Shown: positions 1 to 7,524, counted from the stretch's first letter. The stretch: DNA of 64,000 nucleotides from Pseudomonas gozinkensis (GCF_014863585.1 NZ_CP062253.1:6066001-6130000), one strand, 5' to 3'. Notes: generated by a model not told the origin, from the letters alone. Translations and numbers: made by a program.

Positions 1-1
1 G

Positions 2-154
2 GCCGGGTATCAGTGGGATTCGCAGATCAGCGCGACGTGGCGCAACAAACCGTTGTATTTCAAGGCGGGCGTGTATGTGCAGGACAACACCGGGTACACC
101 AGTGAGGGTGGGCAGGTGACGTTCTCAAAACTGGACATTGACCACGACAAATAA
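2..154 (+). CDS. Alginate lyase, PL7 family, C-terminal end (partial)
   Basis: Only the last 50 residues are inside the window, and the reading frame enters at base 2. The segment YFKAGVYVQDN is the conserved C-terminal block of polysaccharide lyase family 7 (alginate lyase 2 fold), where the K and the last Y of YFKAGxY line the active cleft. The following beta strands end in FSKLDIDHDK and a TAA stop. The enzyme would cleave alginate by beta-elimination, normally after export. The N-terminus, signal peptide and remaining catalytic residues lie upstream of the window. Family assignment is strong; substrate preference cannot be judged. Confidence 0.85.
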   Translation, partial: AGYQWDSQISATWRNKPLYFKAGVYVQDNTGYTSEGGQVTFSKLDIDHDK

Positions 155-156
155 CC

Positions 157-201
157 TGTGGGAACTGCGGTTCGACGATTCGACTTGCCAGCGATGGCGC
201 C
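157..201. repeat. Degenerate REP-like element
   Basis: GTGGGA at the left and TTGCCAGCGATGGCG at the right match the two ends of the REP units found elsewhere in this window, with an extra CGACGATTCGA stretch between them. It lies directly after the alginate lyase stop, a typical REP position. The rest of 202-360 shows nothing I recognise. Confidence 0.5.
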
Positions 202-360
202 TGCGGCAGCGCTGACGTTTAAACGGTCATGTTTAAAGCAGCCCGGCGCAACTTCCCGAAGCCTACATCGACTTGCGTCGCTGCCTACCGGTACGCCAGA
301 ATCCGCCGGCTTGTGCGCCTGGAGGGCCATCGGTAACTTGATTCGGGTCACTGATTCGCA

Positions 361-570
361 GTGATCGGGTTTAGTAGCCCGAGGTGTTTTCAGCTACGTG
401 CAACGCGCTATCCATCAGACATTCCAGTCTGACCGTGATGGTGGCTGTGTGCAGGGCGCTTCGGCGCGCCGGTCAATGCTGAATACTCCCCGGTCTACTA
501 ACCTGCGCACAGCTGCCACCCTTCTTTTAGTAGGGAAGGGCCGGCAGCTCCTTACAGGAGTTTTCAGCAT
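361..570 (+). promoter_or_regulatory. Structured leader upstream of the DUF6124 gene (candidate cis-regulatory RNA)
   Basis: TTTAGTAG occurs at 370-377 and again at 526-533, and its complement CTACTAA lies between them at 495-501. The second copy forms the loop of a hairpin whose stem is CCCTTC (519-524) with GAAGGG (535-540), extended outwards by GCTGCC (512-517) with GGCAGC (543-548). A GCGC-TTCG-GCGC tetraloop hairpin lies near 459-470. A Shine-Dalgarno AGGAG at 556-560 follows. The arrangement allows CTACTAA to pair with either TTTAGTAG copy. From memory, similar leaders precede related small Pseudomonas genes, but this is not verified here. Confidence 0.45.
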
Positions 571-930
571 ATGTTCAAAATTACGCCAAACCCGCCAGAG
601 ACCGATCTGGCCTCCCCCTACGATTCCCTCGACCCCAAAAAACTCAACGAAGCCGCCGAACGCGCCCTCGACCACTACCTCTGCCCCGGCGCCCGCATCA
701 TGGCCACGGTCAACGAACCCGACCGCATGTACTTCGCCAACCCCGCCTACAACACCGAATCCCTGCTGGCCAACGCCAGCGAAACCCTCGGCTCCGCCAG
801 CGAAATGCTCAACAACTTCGCCGCCTCCCTCGCCCCCGTCGACCGTAAAACCGCGATTGGCATTGCGCAGTTGGTAATGCTGGGAGAACTGGCAGTGAAT
901 CAGGCGCTGGATCACGTCGAGCTGAAATAA
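571..930 (+). CDS. DUF6124 family protein (function unknown)
   Basis: A 119-residue soluble protein starting MFKITPNPPETD, the typical opening of the small Pseudomonas DUF6124 family. The middle part (about residues 26-60) carries RALDHYLCPGARI; the C-terminal half is helical and Ala/Leu-rich, ending in a helix with NQALDHVELK. No signal peptide, membrane segment or catalytic motif is visible. The start is set by AGGAG at 556-560, ten bases upstream. It follows a long structured leader, so it is probably regulated after transcription starts. An imperfect hairpin follows at 954-988. The biochemical role is not known. Confidence 0.7.
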   Translation: MFKITPNPPETDLASPYDSLDPKKLNEAAERALDHYLCPGARIMATVNEPDRMYFANPAYNTESLLANASETLGSASEMLNNFAASLAPVDRKTAIGIAQLVMLGELAVNQALDHVELK

Positions 931-953
931 CCTGAGCACCGCAGAAACCCACA

Positions 954-988
954 AACCCGCCCTTTCACTGAGCATGACGGGGCGGGTT
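954..988 (+). terminator. Hairpin after the DUF6124 gene, possible terminator
   Basis: AACCCGCCC (954-962) pairs exactly with GGGCGGGTT (980-988) over a 17-base loop, 24 bases after the stop codon. There is no good T run after it, so termination is only likely. Confidence 0.45.
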
Positions 989-1022
989 GCCTTAGACCGG
1001 ACATGGCCTGGAGCCTGCCTGA

Positions 1023-1520
1023 CTAGGTAATCAAATACGGGCGAAGGAAACTGAGAGCGACCACTCGACTCGGAATAGCGGGCACTTGAGGCGCCGGAGA
1101 GGGCGGAGTCGGCACACCCGGTAGAGTCGCACCAGAGTGCACAACTTCAACATCATAGATGCCGGGCGTAATACCCATGGCTGGCCAACGACTTGTATTG
1201 ATCTCGTTCTGGATAAATACACCTTGCTGCCTTCTAAGAGCCACAAAAATCCGATAGTCATCGAGATGAATCTTCATTACCGACGTTGGAAAAAGGCCTT
1301 GGTCAACCAGAAAGATTTCCAGCTCATCGCCAAACCGGGTGGCCCATGGCAATGCGTAGTGGAAAGCAACGAACACCGTCCCCGGCACTTGCACCAGCAA
1401 CGGCGCAACACTTCTCATCTGCAAAAATGAATAAGGATTAGGATCGGAAGCTATTTGCAGGGTAGTAGCGCTCAATCCAATCAGATTTCCCGGAACCGCT
1501 ACAACAGGGGCAACATTCAT
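1023..1520 (-). CDS. Hypothetical protein, predicted beta-sandwich
   Basis: An unrecognised protein of 165 residues. The chosen start is the ATG at 1520 (MNVAPVV...); a TTG two codons upstream is possible. The pattern suggests alternating beta strands like a bacterial Ig-like domain: FGDELEIFLVD near the middle, GIYDVEVVHSG near the end. A Pro-rich linker (GVPTPPSPAPQVPAIP) precedes a short hydrophobic C-terminus. There is no signal peptide or transmembrane helix. It diverges from the gene at 2000 across a 479-base AT-rich gap, and lower GC than the flanking core genes suggests acquired DNA. Function unknown. Confidence 0.5.
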   Translation of the reverse strand: MNVAPVVAVPGNLIGLSATTLQIASDPNPYSFLQMRSVAPLLVQVPGTVFVAFHYALPWATRFGDELEIFLVDQGLFPTSVMKIHLDDYRIFVALRRQQGVFIQNEINTSRWPAMGITPGIYDVEVVHSGATLPGVPTPPSPAPQVPAIPSRVVALSFLRPYLIT

Positions 1521-1999
1521 GTTCAACCTACTTGATCAAAGATGCCGGATGGATGATTGAAACCAAGCTCATACACTCACAGCCTAACAAGCACTTGAGC
1601 TCAAGGAACCTGTAAAAAATACCAGTTTCTAATTCAATTCAGCCATAAGAACTATCCCAGCTATGGCCCTGCAGCATTTCAACCACTCACTACAACACCA
1701 CCTGAACAAAAGGGAGCAAAAAAAGGTGACGAATTCATTTACTGCAGAGATCAAAAAAAAGAAGAGTTCATATTTCCCCTGAAATAAAAATATCTTCCGC
1801 TTCAAAAAACGAAAACTGCTATTTACGCCATCGCCAAACGGTATAAAAAACTGTCAACTTTGACAGTACCCACCACGTTTGAAAATCCACAACAATCACC
1901 CTCGCAGTGACCCAAACCTATGGGAACCAGCCACACCCATACAAGCAACAGAACAAATGCAAACCCTTTCAATCCAGGACTCATAAAAGGAATTATCAA
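1521..1999. promoter_or_regulatory. AT-rich divergent intergenic region with two 16-base repeats
   Basis: No gene could be supported in these 479 bases. Two related 16-base sequences lie here: CTGTCAACTTTGACAG at 1851-1866, facing the gene at 2000, and CTGGTATTTTTTACAG read on the minus strand at 1625-1610, facing the gene at 1520. A third copy lies at 3443-3458 before the gene at 3516. They are candidate promoter or operator elements of the small-gene cluster. Confidence 0.35.
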
Positions 2000-2575
2000 A
2001 TGAACTTCCCTAACGTTGATTTTGAGAATGGTGATTCTGTATACATTTTCACTGTTGATGATTTCTACTACGACGGCAAATTCATCAGCTTTGATCAAGA
2101 TGCGCACGCACTGATTCTTGACGTAAAAAATGAGCCACAAGTGATCGAAATGCAAAATATTGTACGCATGTACGGTGGCATCGGCGGATCCGTCTGGCTT
2201 TCGGAACCCCAAAAAACCATGAAGGGTTGCAGCACGATTGAGACAACCGCTCTATCGAATATCACGCTTGGACAGCTTCTGACCTTTATGGACTTGAACA
2301 AACAACAGGTTATAGCGAGAATCTCAAACATCGATTCAAACTCAACATCAATAACAGCTGACATCCTCGATGCATCCCAAAGAGTTAATGCTTCCGGGCC
2401 GATCAACCTAGCGTCAGATAGATTCATTTTGACAGCGGACGTCACGACTTCAGATGACGCAAAAAAAGTCACATGGAGACCTGATTCCAGAAGTGCCGCG
2501 GCGGGAGTTGGAATCACGATGGCTATTAACTCGCACAGAGAGAACAACCCCAACTGGAACTACAACAGGAGATAA
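2000..2575 (+). CDS. Hypothetical protein with an Sm-like N-terminal pattern
   Basis: A 191-residue unrecognised protein. The ATG at 2000 is chosen because AAAAGG lies just upstream; the frame stays open further 5' without a better start. Residues 1-60 show five short strands: GDSVYIFTVDDFYYDGKFI, then DQDAHALILDV and IEMQNIVRMY. This resembles the small beta-barrel of Sm/Hfq-type folds by pattern only. Residues 70-165 hold another strand-rich part, and the tail NNPNWNYNRR is Asn-rich. A similar N-terminal pattern recurs in the protein at 3516. It sits in an AT-rich block with other orphans. Function unknown. Confidence 0.5.
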   Translation: MNFPNVDFENGDSVYIFTVDDFYYDGKFISFDQDAHALILDVKNEPQVIEMQNIVRMYGGIGGSVWLSEPQKTMKGCSTIETTALSNITLGQLLTFMDLNKQQVIARISNIDSNSTSITADILDASQRVNASGPINLASDRFILTADVTTSDDAKKVTWRPDSRSAAAGVGITMAINSHRENNPNWNYNRR

Positions 2576-2651
2576 GCCAAGGGGTCGAGCTTACAATTCG
2601 TCCAATCACCGAATAAAACCCGACCCTATTCCTTTCAACCAATAGCTTACA

Positions 2652-2730
2652 AGTCCCTGACATAGTAAGTCGATCAAATATACCGTGACACACTGTCCGG
2701 CGCCGTATTCATTGAGTGAAATCAGGGACT
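2652..2730 (+). promoter_or_regulatory. Long inverted repeat in the leader of the gene at 2789
   Basis: AGTCCCTGA at 2652-2660 is the exact reverse complement of TCAGGGACT at 2722-2730, with about 60 bases between the arms. It ends 58 bases before the start codon at 2789. In a transcript it could close a large stem-loop; as DNA it could be a spaced operator. Confidence 0.3.
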
Positions 2731-2788
2731 CGTTATTAAGCGAAGGGATAATTTTTCACCGTTCCCTGCACACAACAGGAGTTTAATC

Positions 2789-3217
2789 ATGAGCGTTTTA
2801 ACAATGCTTTCTCCGTCAGTACAATTTCCGCCTCCAAGCATAACTGTTTCCTCCATCACTGCCCCGCCTCCAACAACTGCCAGCGTGGCCCCAGCACCTT
2901 GGGTACAGTGGAACAACTCAAAAACAAACACAGCCTTGGCAGGCATGCTATTGCATCTACCCGTAAACACTCGGATTGATGACAAAATCGAGCTTCTAAT
3001 CAATCCGATCAACCCCACTGGTCCTTCGACTACCGTACACACCGAAACTTTAACCCTCCAAAGGCTCAATCCTTTACTGGATATTAAACTAGGCCGCATT
3101 GGTGTAGAGAAAAATTTGACACTTCAAAATGGTGACTATGCACTTCGTTATTTACAACGCAACGCAAGCGGCGTTCTTGTCTCAGCATCGCTTTCTGCAA
3201 AATTTAGAATCTCCTGA
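2789..3217 (+). CDS. Hypothetical protein, predicted single Ig-like domain
   Basis: 142 residues, unrecognised. The start is well supported by CAGGAG eight bases upstream of the ATG. The first 40 residues are a Pro/Thr/Ser-rich linker (FPPPSITVSS, APPPTTASVAPAP) without a hydrophobic core that would make a signal peptide. Residues 50-142 alternate as a beta-sandwich (RIDDKIELLINP, GDYALRYLQ, SASLSAKFRI), broadly like the protein at 1023-1520. Such domains occur as repeats in large Pseudomonas surface proteins; here it stands alone. Codon use and GC are lower than in the core genes. Function unknown. Confidence 0.5.
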   Translation: MSVLTMLSPSVQFPPPSITVSSITAPPPTTASVAPAPWVQWNNSKTNTALAGMLLHLPVNTRIDDKIELLINPINPTGPSTTVHTETLTLQRLNPLLDIKLGRIGVEKNLTLQNGDYALRYLQRNASGVLVSASLSAKFRIS

Positions 3218-3515
3218 GACATCTGCAAAGACAATAGAAAGAGGGGGAAACTTATTTAATTCACTTACCAGAATGCCACTCCCCACCCTTTTTTTTCATT
3301 TGCAAATACAACTCCACCAACCTTGGTTATAAGACACCATTAACTTGAACAAATTAATCACAAAAAAATTGCGGCTTTTAAAAGATACGACTTCACAAAT
3401 GGAATAACGCTGACCTACGCCAGCCCTAAATATTATTAAAACCTGTAATTTTTGACAGTAGATCGGGCTGAGAGATGAAGCAATAATATAGACTCAACAA
3501 AAAAGGAGCTTTTAG

Positions 3516-3911
3516 ATGAAAATTCTCTTGGAAAGCAATGACTTAGCAACATTCGCTTCAGAGGACGGAAAAATGTGTGGCGGCACTATTATTGGAAACG
3601 ATGATGACGGTTTTATACTTCAAACCGGCCCACAAGAAAACAATATAGAGGTAATCCAGAAAAGTTCCATAAGGCGTATTTTTCTTCATGACCGACTAGA
3701 TGAAATGATTCTTTCGCTCACAGAGTTTGGCCATATTAACCCTCATCAACAAAGTTCCGAGCCCTATATTCCACCACCTCCTCGCTCAATGTCTCCGATA
3801 TGGGACCGCATCGCGATGGTATGGCGTCACCCATTTGATGGGGTATGTAATTGTGGATGTAAAACAGGTGGGGAAAGTAGCTCCGATATCGCAATAGTAA
3901 AGGTGGGGTAA
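3516..3911 (+). CDS. Hypothetical protein with an Sm-like N-terminal pattern
   Basis: 131 residues, unrecognised, with a strong AAAGGAG Shine-Dalgarno before the ATG. Residues 18-55 (DGKMCGGTIIGNDDDGFILQ, then IEVIQKSSIRRIF) repeat the strand order of the N-terminus of the protein at 2000 (DGKFISFDQDAHALILDV ... IEMQNIVRM), suggesting distant paralogy. A Pro-rich linker (EPYIPPPPRSMSP) follows, then WRHPFDGVCNCGC, where three Cys in a CxCxC arrangement could bind metal. Upstream at 3443-3458 lies the 16-base element shared with the other cluster genes. Function unknown. Confidence 0.5.
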   Translation: MKILLESNDLATFASEDGKMCGGTIIGNDDDGFILQTGPQENNIEVIQKSSIRRIFLHDRLDEMILSLTEFGHINPHQQSSEPYIPPPPRSMSPIWDRIAMVWRHPFDGVCNCGCKTGGESSSDIAIVKVG

Positions 3912-4269
3912 GGGAAGTGAAGTCAGATTTGATTTTAATGGAACTTATTTAGTAGCTAACCAATTGAGCTAAAAGCAAAAATGAAGAAGGGCTGGCCTTG
4001 GTCTACGGTAATAGTTGCGAACACACACCAGAAAACCAAGGACACAGCCCTCATGGATCGTAGACGTCAAATTCTCCAGCATCAACAACAACGTTTCCGC
4101 CACCATGCTTGAAATTGAGGGAGAAACGGGGACAGAGAAACGGGGACAGATTTATTTAATACATATAGCCACCACACTAAATAGATCAGTCCCTCTCACG
4201 CTGAACAACAATTACCATCCACAAGAAAGTGGACTTGTTTATCCCCTGCTTCAACTCTGCCGACAGGCA
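3912..4269. mobile_element. Scarred intergenic stretch with transposon-like remnants
   Basis: No intact gene. CCTTGGT (3996-4002) and ACCAAGG (4035-4041) form an inverted repeat. A 19-codon open frame starts at 4053 (MDRRRQILQHQQQRFRHHA, then TGA at 4110-4112) and looks like the amputated N-terminus of a transposase, though I cannot name the family. GAAACGGGGACAGA is then repeated in tandem, the second copy running on into TTTATTT (about 4125-4160). That motif is common beside REP-associated and IS200-like transposase genes. Together these suggest old mobile-element scars at the edge of the island. Confidence 0.35.
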
Positions 4270-5541
4270 TCAAATGCCAGTCTTGCTCACTGGCTTTCGC
4301 TTCATTCCTGAGCCAATGGAGTCATTCAACGCTACTCCCCGCCCTGCATCCCATTCCCGCTGCATATCAGCAAACAACTCACCGTTCACTCGCGTCTGAT
4401 GATTCGCCAAGGCTTGAGTCATCGCCTCGGCAATACGCTCGATGATCAAGGCCGGCTTCTCCACTGAGCAATGCTTGCGACCAAACTCGATCAGTAGCTG
4501 GCGATCCGGATAGCTTTTCACTTTGTTCATCTTGATGGCCAATGTGCGATCAACCAATGAGCGTCCTGATTTTGGATTGTAGTTTTCGTAGACCGTTGTG
4601 GTGGTGACATCGAAAACGGGAGCCAATTGCACGGTTTCAAGAGCGTCTGGATGGGTATAGATCACACCGAAGTTCTTCAGGTGCGCGTCCCCGTTTCGAA
4701 CCATCACCGAAAGGCAGACCGAAGAGAAGAAGCGCTCCAATTCCCGAAGCGGATCACCATGCCGGCAGACCTGGCCAATCACAGCCGCGAGGGTTTCGTA
4801 GCTCTGCGAATACTTGTAGTTGTCATGGGGATCTTTGTTGAGCCCCAACAGAACGGCCATGTCTTCAAACCCGAGACGACCGGCTTCGGTCAAGTCAAAG
4901 CGCTCCATCACAAACAAATCGCCGTTTTCGGACAGCCAGAACGGCGGTGTTTCCAAACCGGCAAGACGAGCCGCCTCCAGGCAAAGAAATTCATTCTGAG
5001 CCAGATGCGCGTACTCATCCGCGCCTGATTTGACGATCAGATCGGAGCTGAGCATGGTTTTTCGATTGCCGGCGAGTTTGTCCAGGTCGGGTACCAGCAC
5101 TTTGGGCTGCACCCCTGAAATGCCCGACTCGAAATAGGTGTCGACCAGAAACTCGAAAACGCCCTGCGAAATATCGGCAGACAGGATCTCCTGCAATCCG
5201 ACTTGCGCACGCACGGATACCGGAGTCTCTATCGGATTTTGGTAGGTGAGGCGTCCGATCTGGTTCCCGCCGATAACTGATAACAGGCGCATCTCATCGA
5301 CTTGCATGTGCTTGGCCATCCGGCGCTTGATCTGATCCGCCAGAAACCCTTCAGGCACATTCATATCGAAGATCGGATGCAGCACGTTGCTCACCGAGGG
5401 CGTTGGGTCATAGGGCATGACCAGTGAGACTTCCCTTGTTGCATCTGCGCTTTCATAAGCGAAGGAAAACTGCGACCCCTTGGACAACTCGCCGGAGAAG
5501 CCTTGCGGCGTGGTGACGTTGAGCCGTTTGACTTTACTCAT
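4270..5541 (-). CDS. hipA: HipA-family serine/threonine kinase toxin
   Basis: 423 residues, the usual HipA size. HipA kinases phosphorylate translation factors (glutamyl-tRNA synthetase in E. coli) and are neutralised by HipB. Residues 1-105 form the HipA N-terminal domain. The flexible loop SGISGVQPK (139-147) contains the position of the autophosphorylated serine (likely S142). SDLIVKSG holds the ATP-binding lysine K171. The catalytic segment RNGDAHLKN supplies D285 and N290, and APVFDV supplies the metal-binding D311. All kinase residues I looked for are present, so the toxin looks active. The start ATG overlaps the end of hipB by eight bases, implying translational coupling. The real target is not shown by sequence. 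Confidence 0.88.
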   Translation of the reverse strand: MSKVKRLNVTTPQGFSGELSKGSQFSFAYESADATREVSLVMPYDPTPSVSNVLHPIFDMNVPEGFLADQIKRRMAKHMQVDEMRLLSVIGGNQIGRLTYQNPIETPVSVRAQVGLQEILSADISQGVFEFLVDTYFESGISGVQPKVLVPDLDKLAGNRKTMLSSDLIVKSGADEYAHLAQNEFLCLEAARLAGLETPPFWLSENGDLFVMERFDLTEAGRLGFEDMAVLLGLNKDPHDNYKYSQSYETLAAVIGQVCRHGDPLRELERFFSSVCLSVMVRNGDAHLKNFGVIYTHPDALETVQLAPVFDVTTTTVYENYNPKSGRSLVDRTLAIKMNKVKSYPDRQLLIEFGRKHCSVEKPALIIERIAEAMTQALANHQTRVNGELFADMQREWDAGRGVALNDSIGSGMKRKPVSKTGI

Positions 5542-5785
5542 CGTGCTCTACCAGATCGGCCAGGGATTTGAGGTCGATTCGGTTGTCGACAATTTCCAGC
5601 GCCATGCCCAGCGCTGACAGCACCCTGAACGCGGTGTAGAGCGCGACATTCTCGCCGGCCTCAAGGTCAATGATGGTTTTGCGGCTGCATTTGGCTCTGT
5701 GGGCCAATATCGCTTGGCTATAGCCTTTGGCCCGACGCAATTGCCGAATTCTTTCTCCGAAAACCGCTGGATTGGGGAGCAGCAT
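5534..5785 (-). CDS. hipB: HipB-family antitoxin, Xre-type DNA-binding protein
   Basis: 83 residues from the ATG at 5785, which has GGGTGA five bases upstream; a GTG at 5794 would add three residues but has no ribosome site. The HTH spans about residues 8-60: FGERIRQLRRAKGYSQAILA, then CSRKTIIDLEAG as the recognition part. The C-terminal tail (LKSLADLVEHDE) would contact HipA. It lies upstream of hipA with an eight-base overlap, the standard hipBA order. Two inverted copies of a TGTCACC-type site lie at 5789-5846 and cover the promoter, so autorepression is expected. Confidence 0.85.
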   Translation of the reverse strand: MLLPNPAVFGERIRQLRRAKGYSQAILAHRAKCSRKTIIDLEAGENVALYTAFRVLSALGMALEIVDNRIDLKSLADLVEHDE

Positions 5786-5788
5786 AAA

Positions 5789-5846
5789 TGTCACCCATAA
5801 AGGACTTTTATAAATACAGACTCGATTATGTCCACTATAGGTGACA
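5789..5846. promoter_or_regulatory. Paired hipBA operator
   Basis: TGTCACCCATAAAGGACT (5789-5806) and TGTCCACTATAGGTGACA (5829-5846) are related in inverted orientation: the reverse complement of the second begins TGTCACCTATAGTGGAC. Each has the form TGTC-N10-GAC(A/T). Their left ends are 40 bases apart, about four helical turns, so two HipB dimers could bind the same face and bridge through HipA. The Shine-Dalgarno sequence of hipB lies inside the first copy. Confidence 0.65.
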
Positions 5847-5896
5847 TTTCAAGCGCCTTACGTCAGTCGGCTGCTTGATAAAACTCCAGGCAAAAA

Positions 5897-5925
5897 GAAA
5901 CCCGCCTCTCGGCGGGTTTCTTTCA
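5897..5925 (-). terminator. Rho-independent terminator of fba
   Basis: GAAACCCGCC (5897-5906), TCTC loop, GGCGGGTTTC (5911-5920): a perfect ten-base stem. Read on the minus strand it is followed by TTTTT, and it lies just after the fba stop. The plus strand also has TTT, so it may act both ways. Confidence 0.85.
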
Positions 5926-5945
5926 AATCAGCTAAACACCCAGTC

Positions 5946-7010
5946 TCAATTGACCTTGGCGTTCAACTCACCCTTCAGATAACGCTGATACATGCTTTCC
6001 AGCGAGATCGGCTTGATCTTCGAAGCGTTGCCGGCAGTACCGAATGCTTCGTAACGAGCGATACATACATCGCGCATCGCCTTCACGGTTTCGCCGAAGA
6101 ATTTACGTGGGTCGAACTCGCTCGGGTTGGTGGCCATCAGGCGACGCATTGCGCCGGTGGATGCCAGACGCAGGTCGGTGTCGATGTTGACCTTGCGCAC
6201 ACCGTGCTTGATGCCTTCGACGATTTCTTCAACCGGTACGCCGTAGGTTTCTTTGATGTCGCCGCCGTACTGGTTGATGATCGCCAGCCACTCCTGTGGA
6301 ACCGACGAGGAACCGTGCATCACCAGGTGGGTGTTCGGGATGCGTTTGTGGATTTCCTTGATGCGGTCGATGGCCAGCACGTCGCCGGTAGGTGGCTTGG
6401 TGAACTTGTAGGCGCCGTGGCTGGTGCCGATGGCGATGGCCAGGGCGTCGACCTGAGTCTTCTTGACGAAGTCAGCGGCTTCTTCCGGGTCGGTCAGCAT
6501 CTGGCTGTGATCCAGAACGCCTTCAGCGCCGATGCCGTCTTCTTCACCGGCCATGCCGGTTTCCAGCGAACCCAGGCAGCCCAGTTCGCCTTCAACCGAA
6601 ACGCCGCAGGCGTGAGCCATGGCGACGGTTTGTTGGGTTACGCGGACGTTGTATTCGTAGTCGGTCGGCGTCTTGCCGTCTTCGCCGAGGGAGCCGTCCA
6701 TCATGACCGAGCTGAAGCCCAGTTGAATGGAACGCTGGCAGACGTCAGGGCTGGTGCCGTGGTCCTGGTGCATGCACACCGGGATGTGCGGGAATTCTTC
6801 GATCGCGGCCAGGATCAGGTGACGCAGGAACGGCGCGCCGGCGTATTTGCGAGCGCCGGCCGAAGCCTGGACGATCACCGGGGAGTCAGTCTTGTCAGCG
6901 GCTTCCATGATGGCGCGCATCTGCTCAAGGTTGTTGACGTTGAAGGCTGGAACGCCGTAGCCGAACTCGGCTGCGTGGTCCAGCATCTGGCGCATGCTGA
7001 TAAGTGCCAT
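5946..7010 (-). CDS. fba: Class II fructose-1,6-bisphosphate aldolase
   Basis: 354 residues, full length. It catalyses the reversible split of fructose 1,6-bisphosphate into dihydroxyacetone phosphate and glyceraldehyde 3-phosphate in the cytosol. In Pseudomonas it serves gluconeogenesis, because the Embden-Meyerhof route lacks phosphofructokinase. Visible motifs: HQDHG (81-85) with catalytic D83 and zinc ligand H84, GTSHGAYKF with zinc ligand H198, MHGSSSVP with zinc ligand H232, and NIDTDLRLA near residue 280. The ATG at 7010 follows GGGAGAG. It is the last gene of the minus-strand run epd, pgk, two lipoprotein genes, fba, and ends in a strong terminator. Confidence 0.97.
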   Translation of the reverse strand: MALISMRQMLDHAAEFGYGVPAFNVNNLEQMRAIMEAADKTDSPVIVQASAGARKYAGAPFLRHLILAAIEEFPHIPVCMHQDHGTSPDVCQRSIQLGFSSVMMDGSLGEDGKTPTDYEYNVRVTQQTVAMAHACGVSVEGELGCLGSLETGMAGEEDGIGAEGVLDHSQMLTDPEEAADFVKKTQVDALAIAIGTSHGAYKFTKPPTGDVLAIDRIKEIHKRIPNTHLVMHGSSSVPQEWLAIINQYGGDIKETYGVPVEEIVEGIKHGVRKVNIDTDLRLASTGAMRRLMATNPSEFDPRKFFGETVKAMRDVCIARYEAFGTAGNASKIKPISLESMYQRYLKGELNAKVN

Positions 7011-7135
7011 TGTGTGTGTCTCTCCCGGTTTGGGTCGTTAATCGTGCCAGCCTGCCGGAGCGGCGGCGGCTATTCAAGTGATTGCAGATCGGGGGTTGAG
7101 GCCCGGCCTGGTGATTCGATAAAGCAAATTCTGTT

Positions 7136-7468
7136 TTATTCGGCTTTGCAGCCCCGGCCGATCAGATCATTGGTAGCGACCCAGTAGACCAGGCCTTCAT
7201 TACCTTTGATGTGAAACGCCAGCATGTCGTCGCTGTACAGCGCACCCGAGGCGCCCGGCTCTTCTTTCAGGCGATAGACCTGATCGCCGCCGCCCAGGCG
7301 CACATCGACCTCCTTGCGGGCAGCATCGGTGAAGCGCCACAGCACCTTGGCCTGGCTGTCGCAGGTCCAGGTGGTCCAGTTATCCACAGGGGCAGACGAC
7401 TGGAACGGGTTCCACTGCGCGCAACCACCCAACAATCCCAGTGCCGCAACGGCGATCAAGCCTTTCAT
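7136..7468 (-). CDS. MliC-like small lipoprotein (putative C-type lysozyme inhibitor family)
   Basis: 110 residues from the ATG at 7468, which has GAGGA seven bases upstream. MKGLIAVAALGLLGGCAQ is a lipoprotein signal with the lipobox LGGC. The mature part has TTWTCDSQAKVLWRF, VDVRLGGGDQVYRL, GALYSDDMLAFHIKG and a second Cys in GRGCKAE. The opening WTCD plus YSDDMLAFHIKG resembles the MliC/PliC domain, whose Cys pair closes a small barrel that blocks host lysozyme. It is expected at the outer membrane facing the periplasm. It lies between pgk and fba, an unusual place for an envelope gene. Inhibitor activity is inferred from the family only. Confidence 0.7.
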   Translation of the reverse strand: MKGLIAVAALGLLGGCAQWNPFQSSAPVDNWTTWTCDSQAKVLWRFTDAARKEVDVRLGGGDQVYRLKEEPGASGALYSDDMLAFHIKGNEGLVYWVATNDLIGRGCKAE

Positions 7469-7524
7469 CCGTGTTCCTCGACCGGCAGCGCACGCCGCCG
7501 GACTTGAGTAAAGAGTCAGACCGG

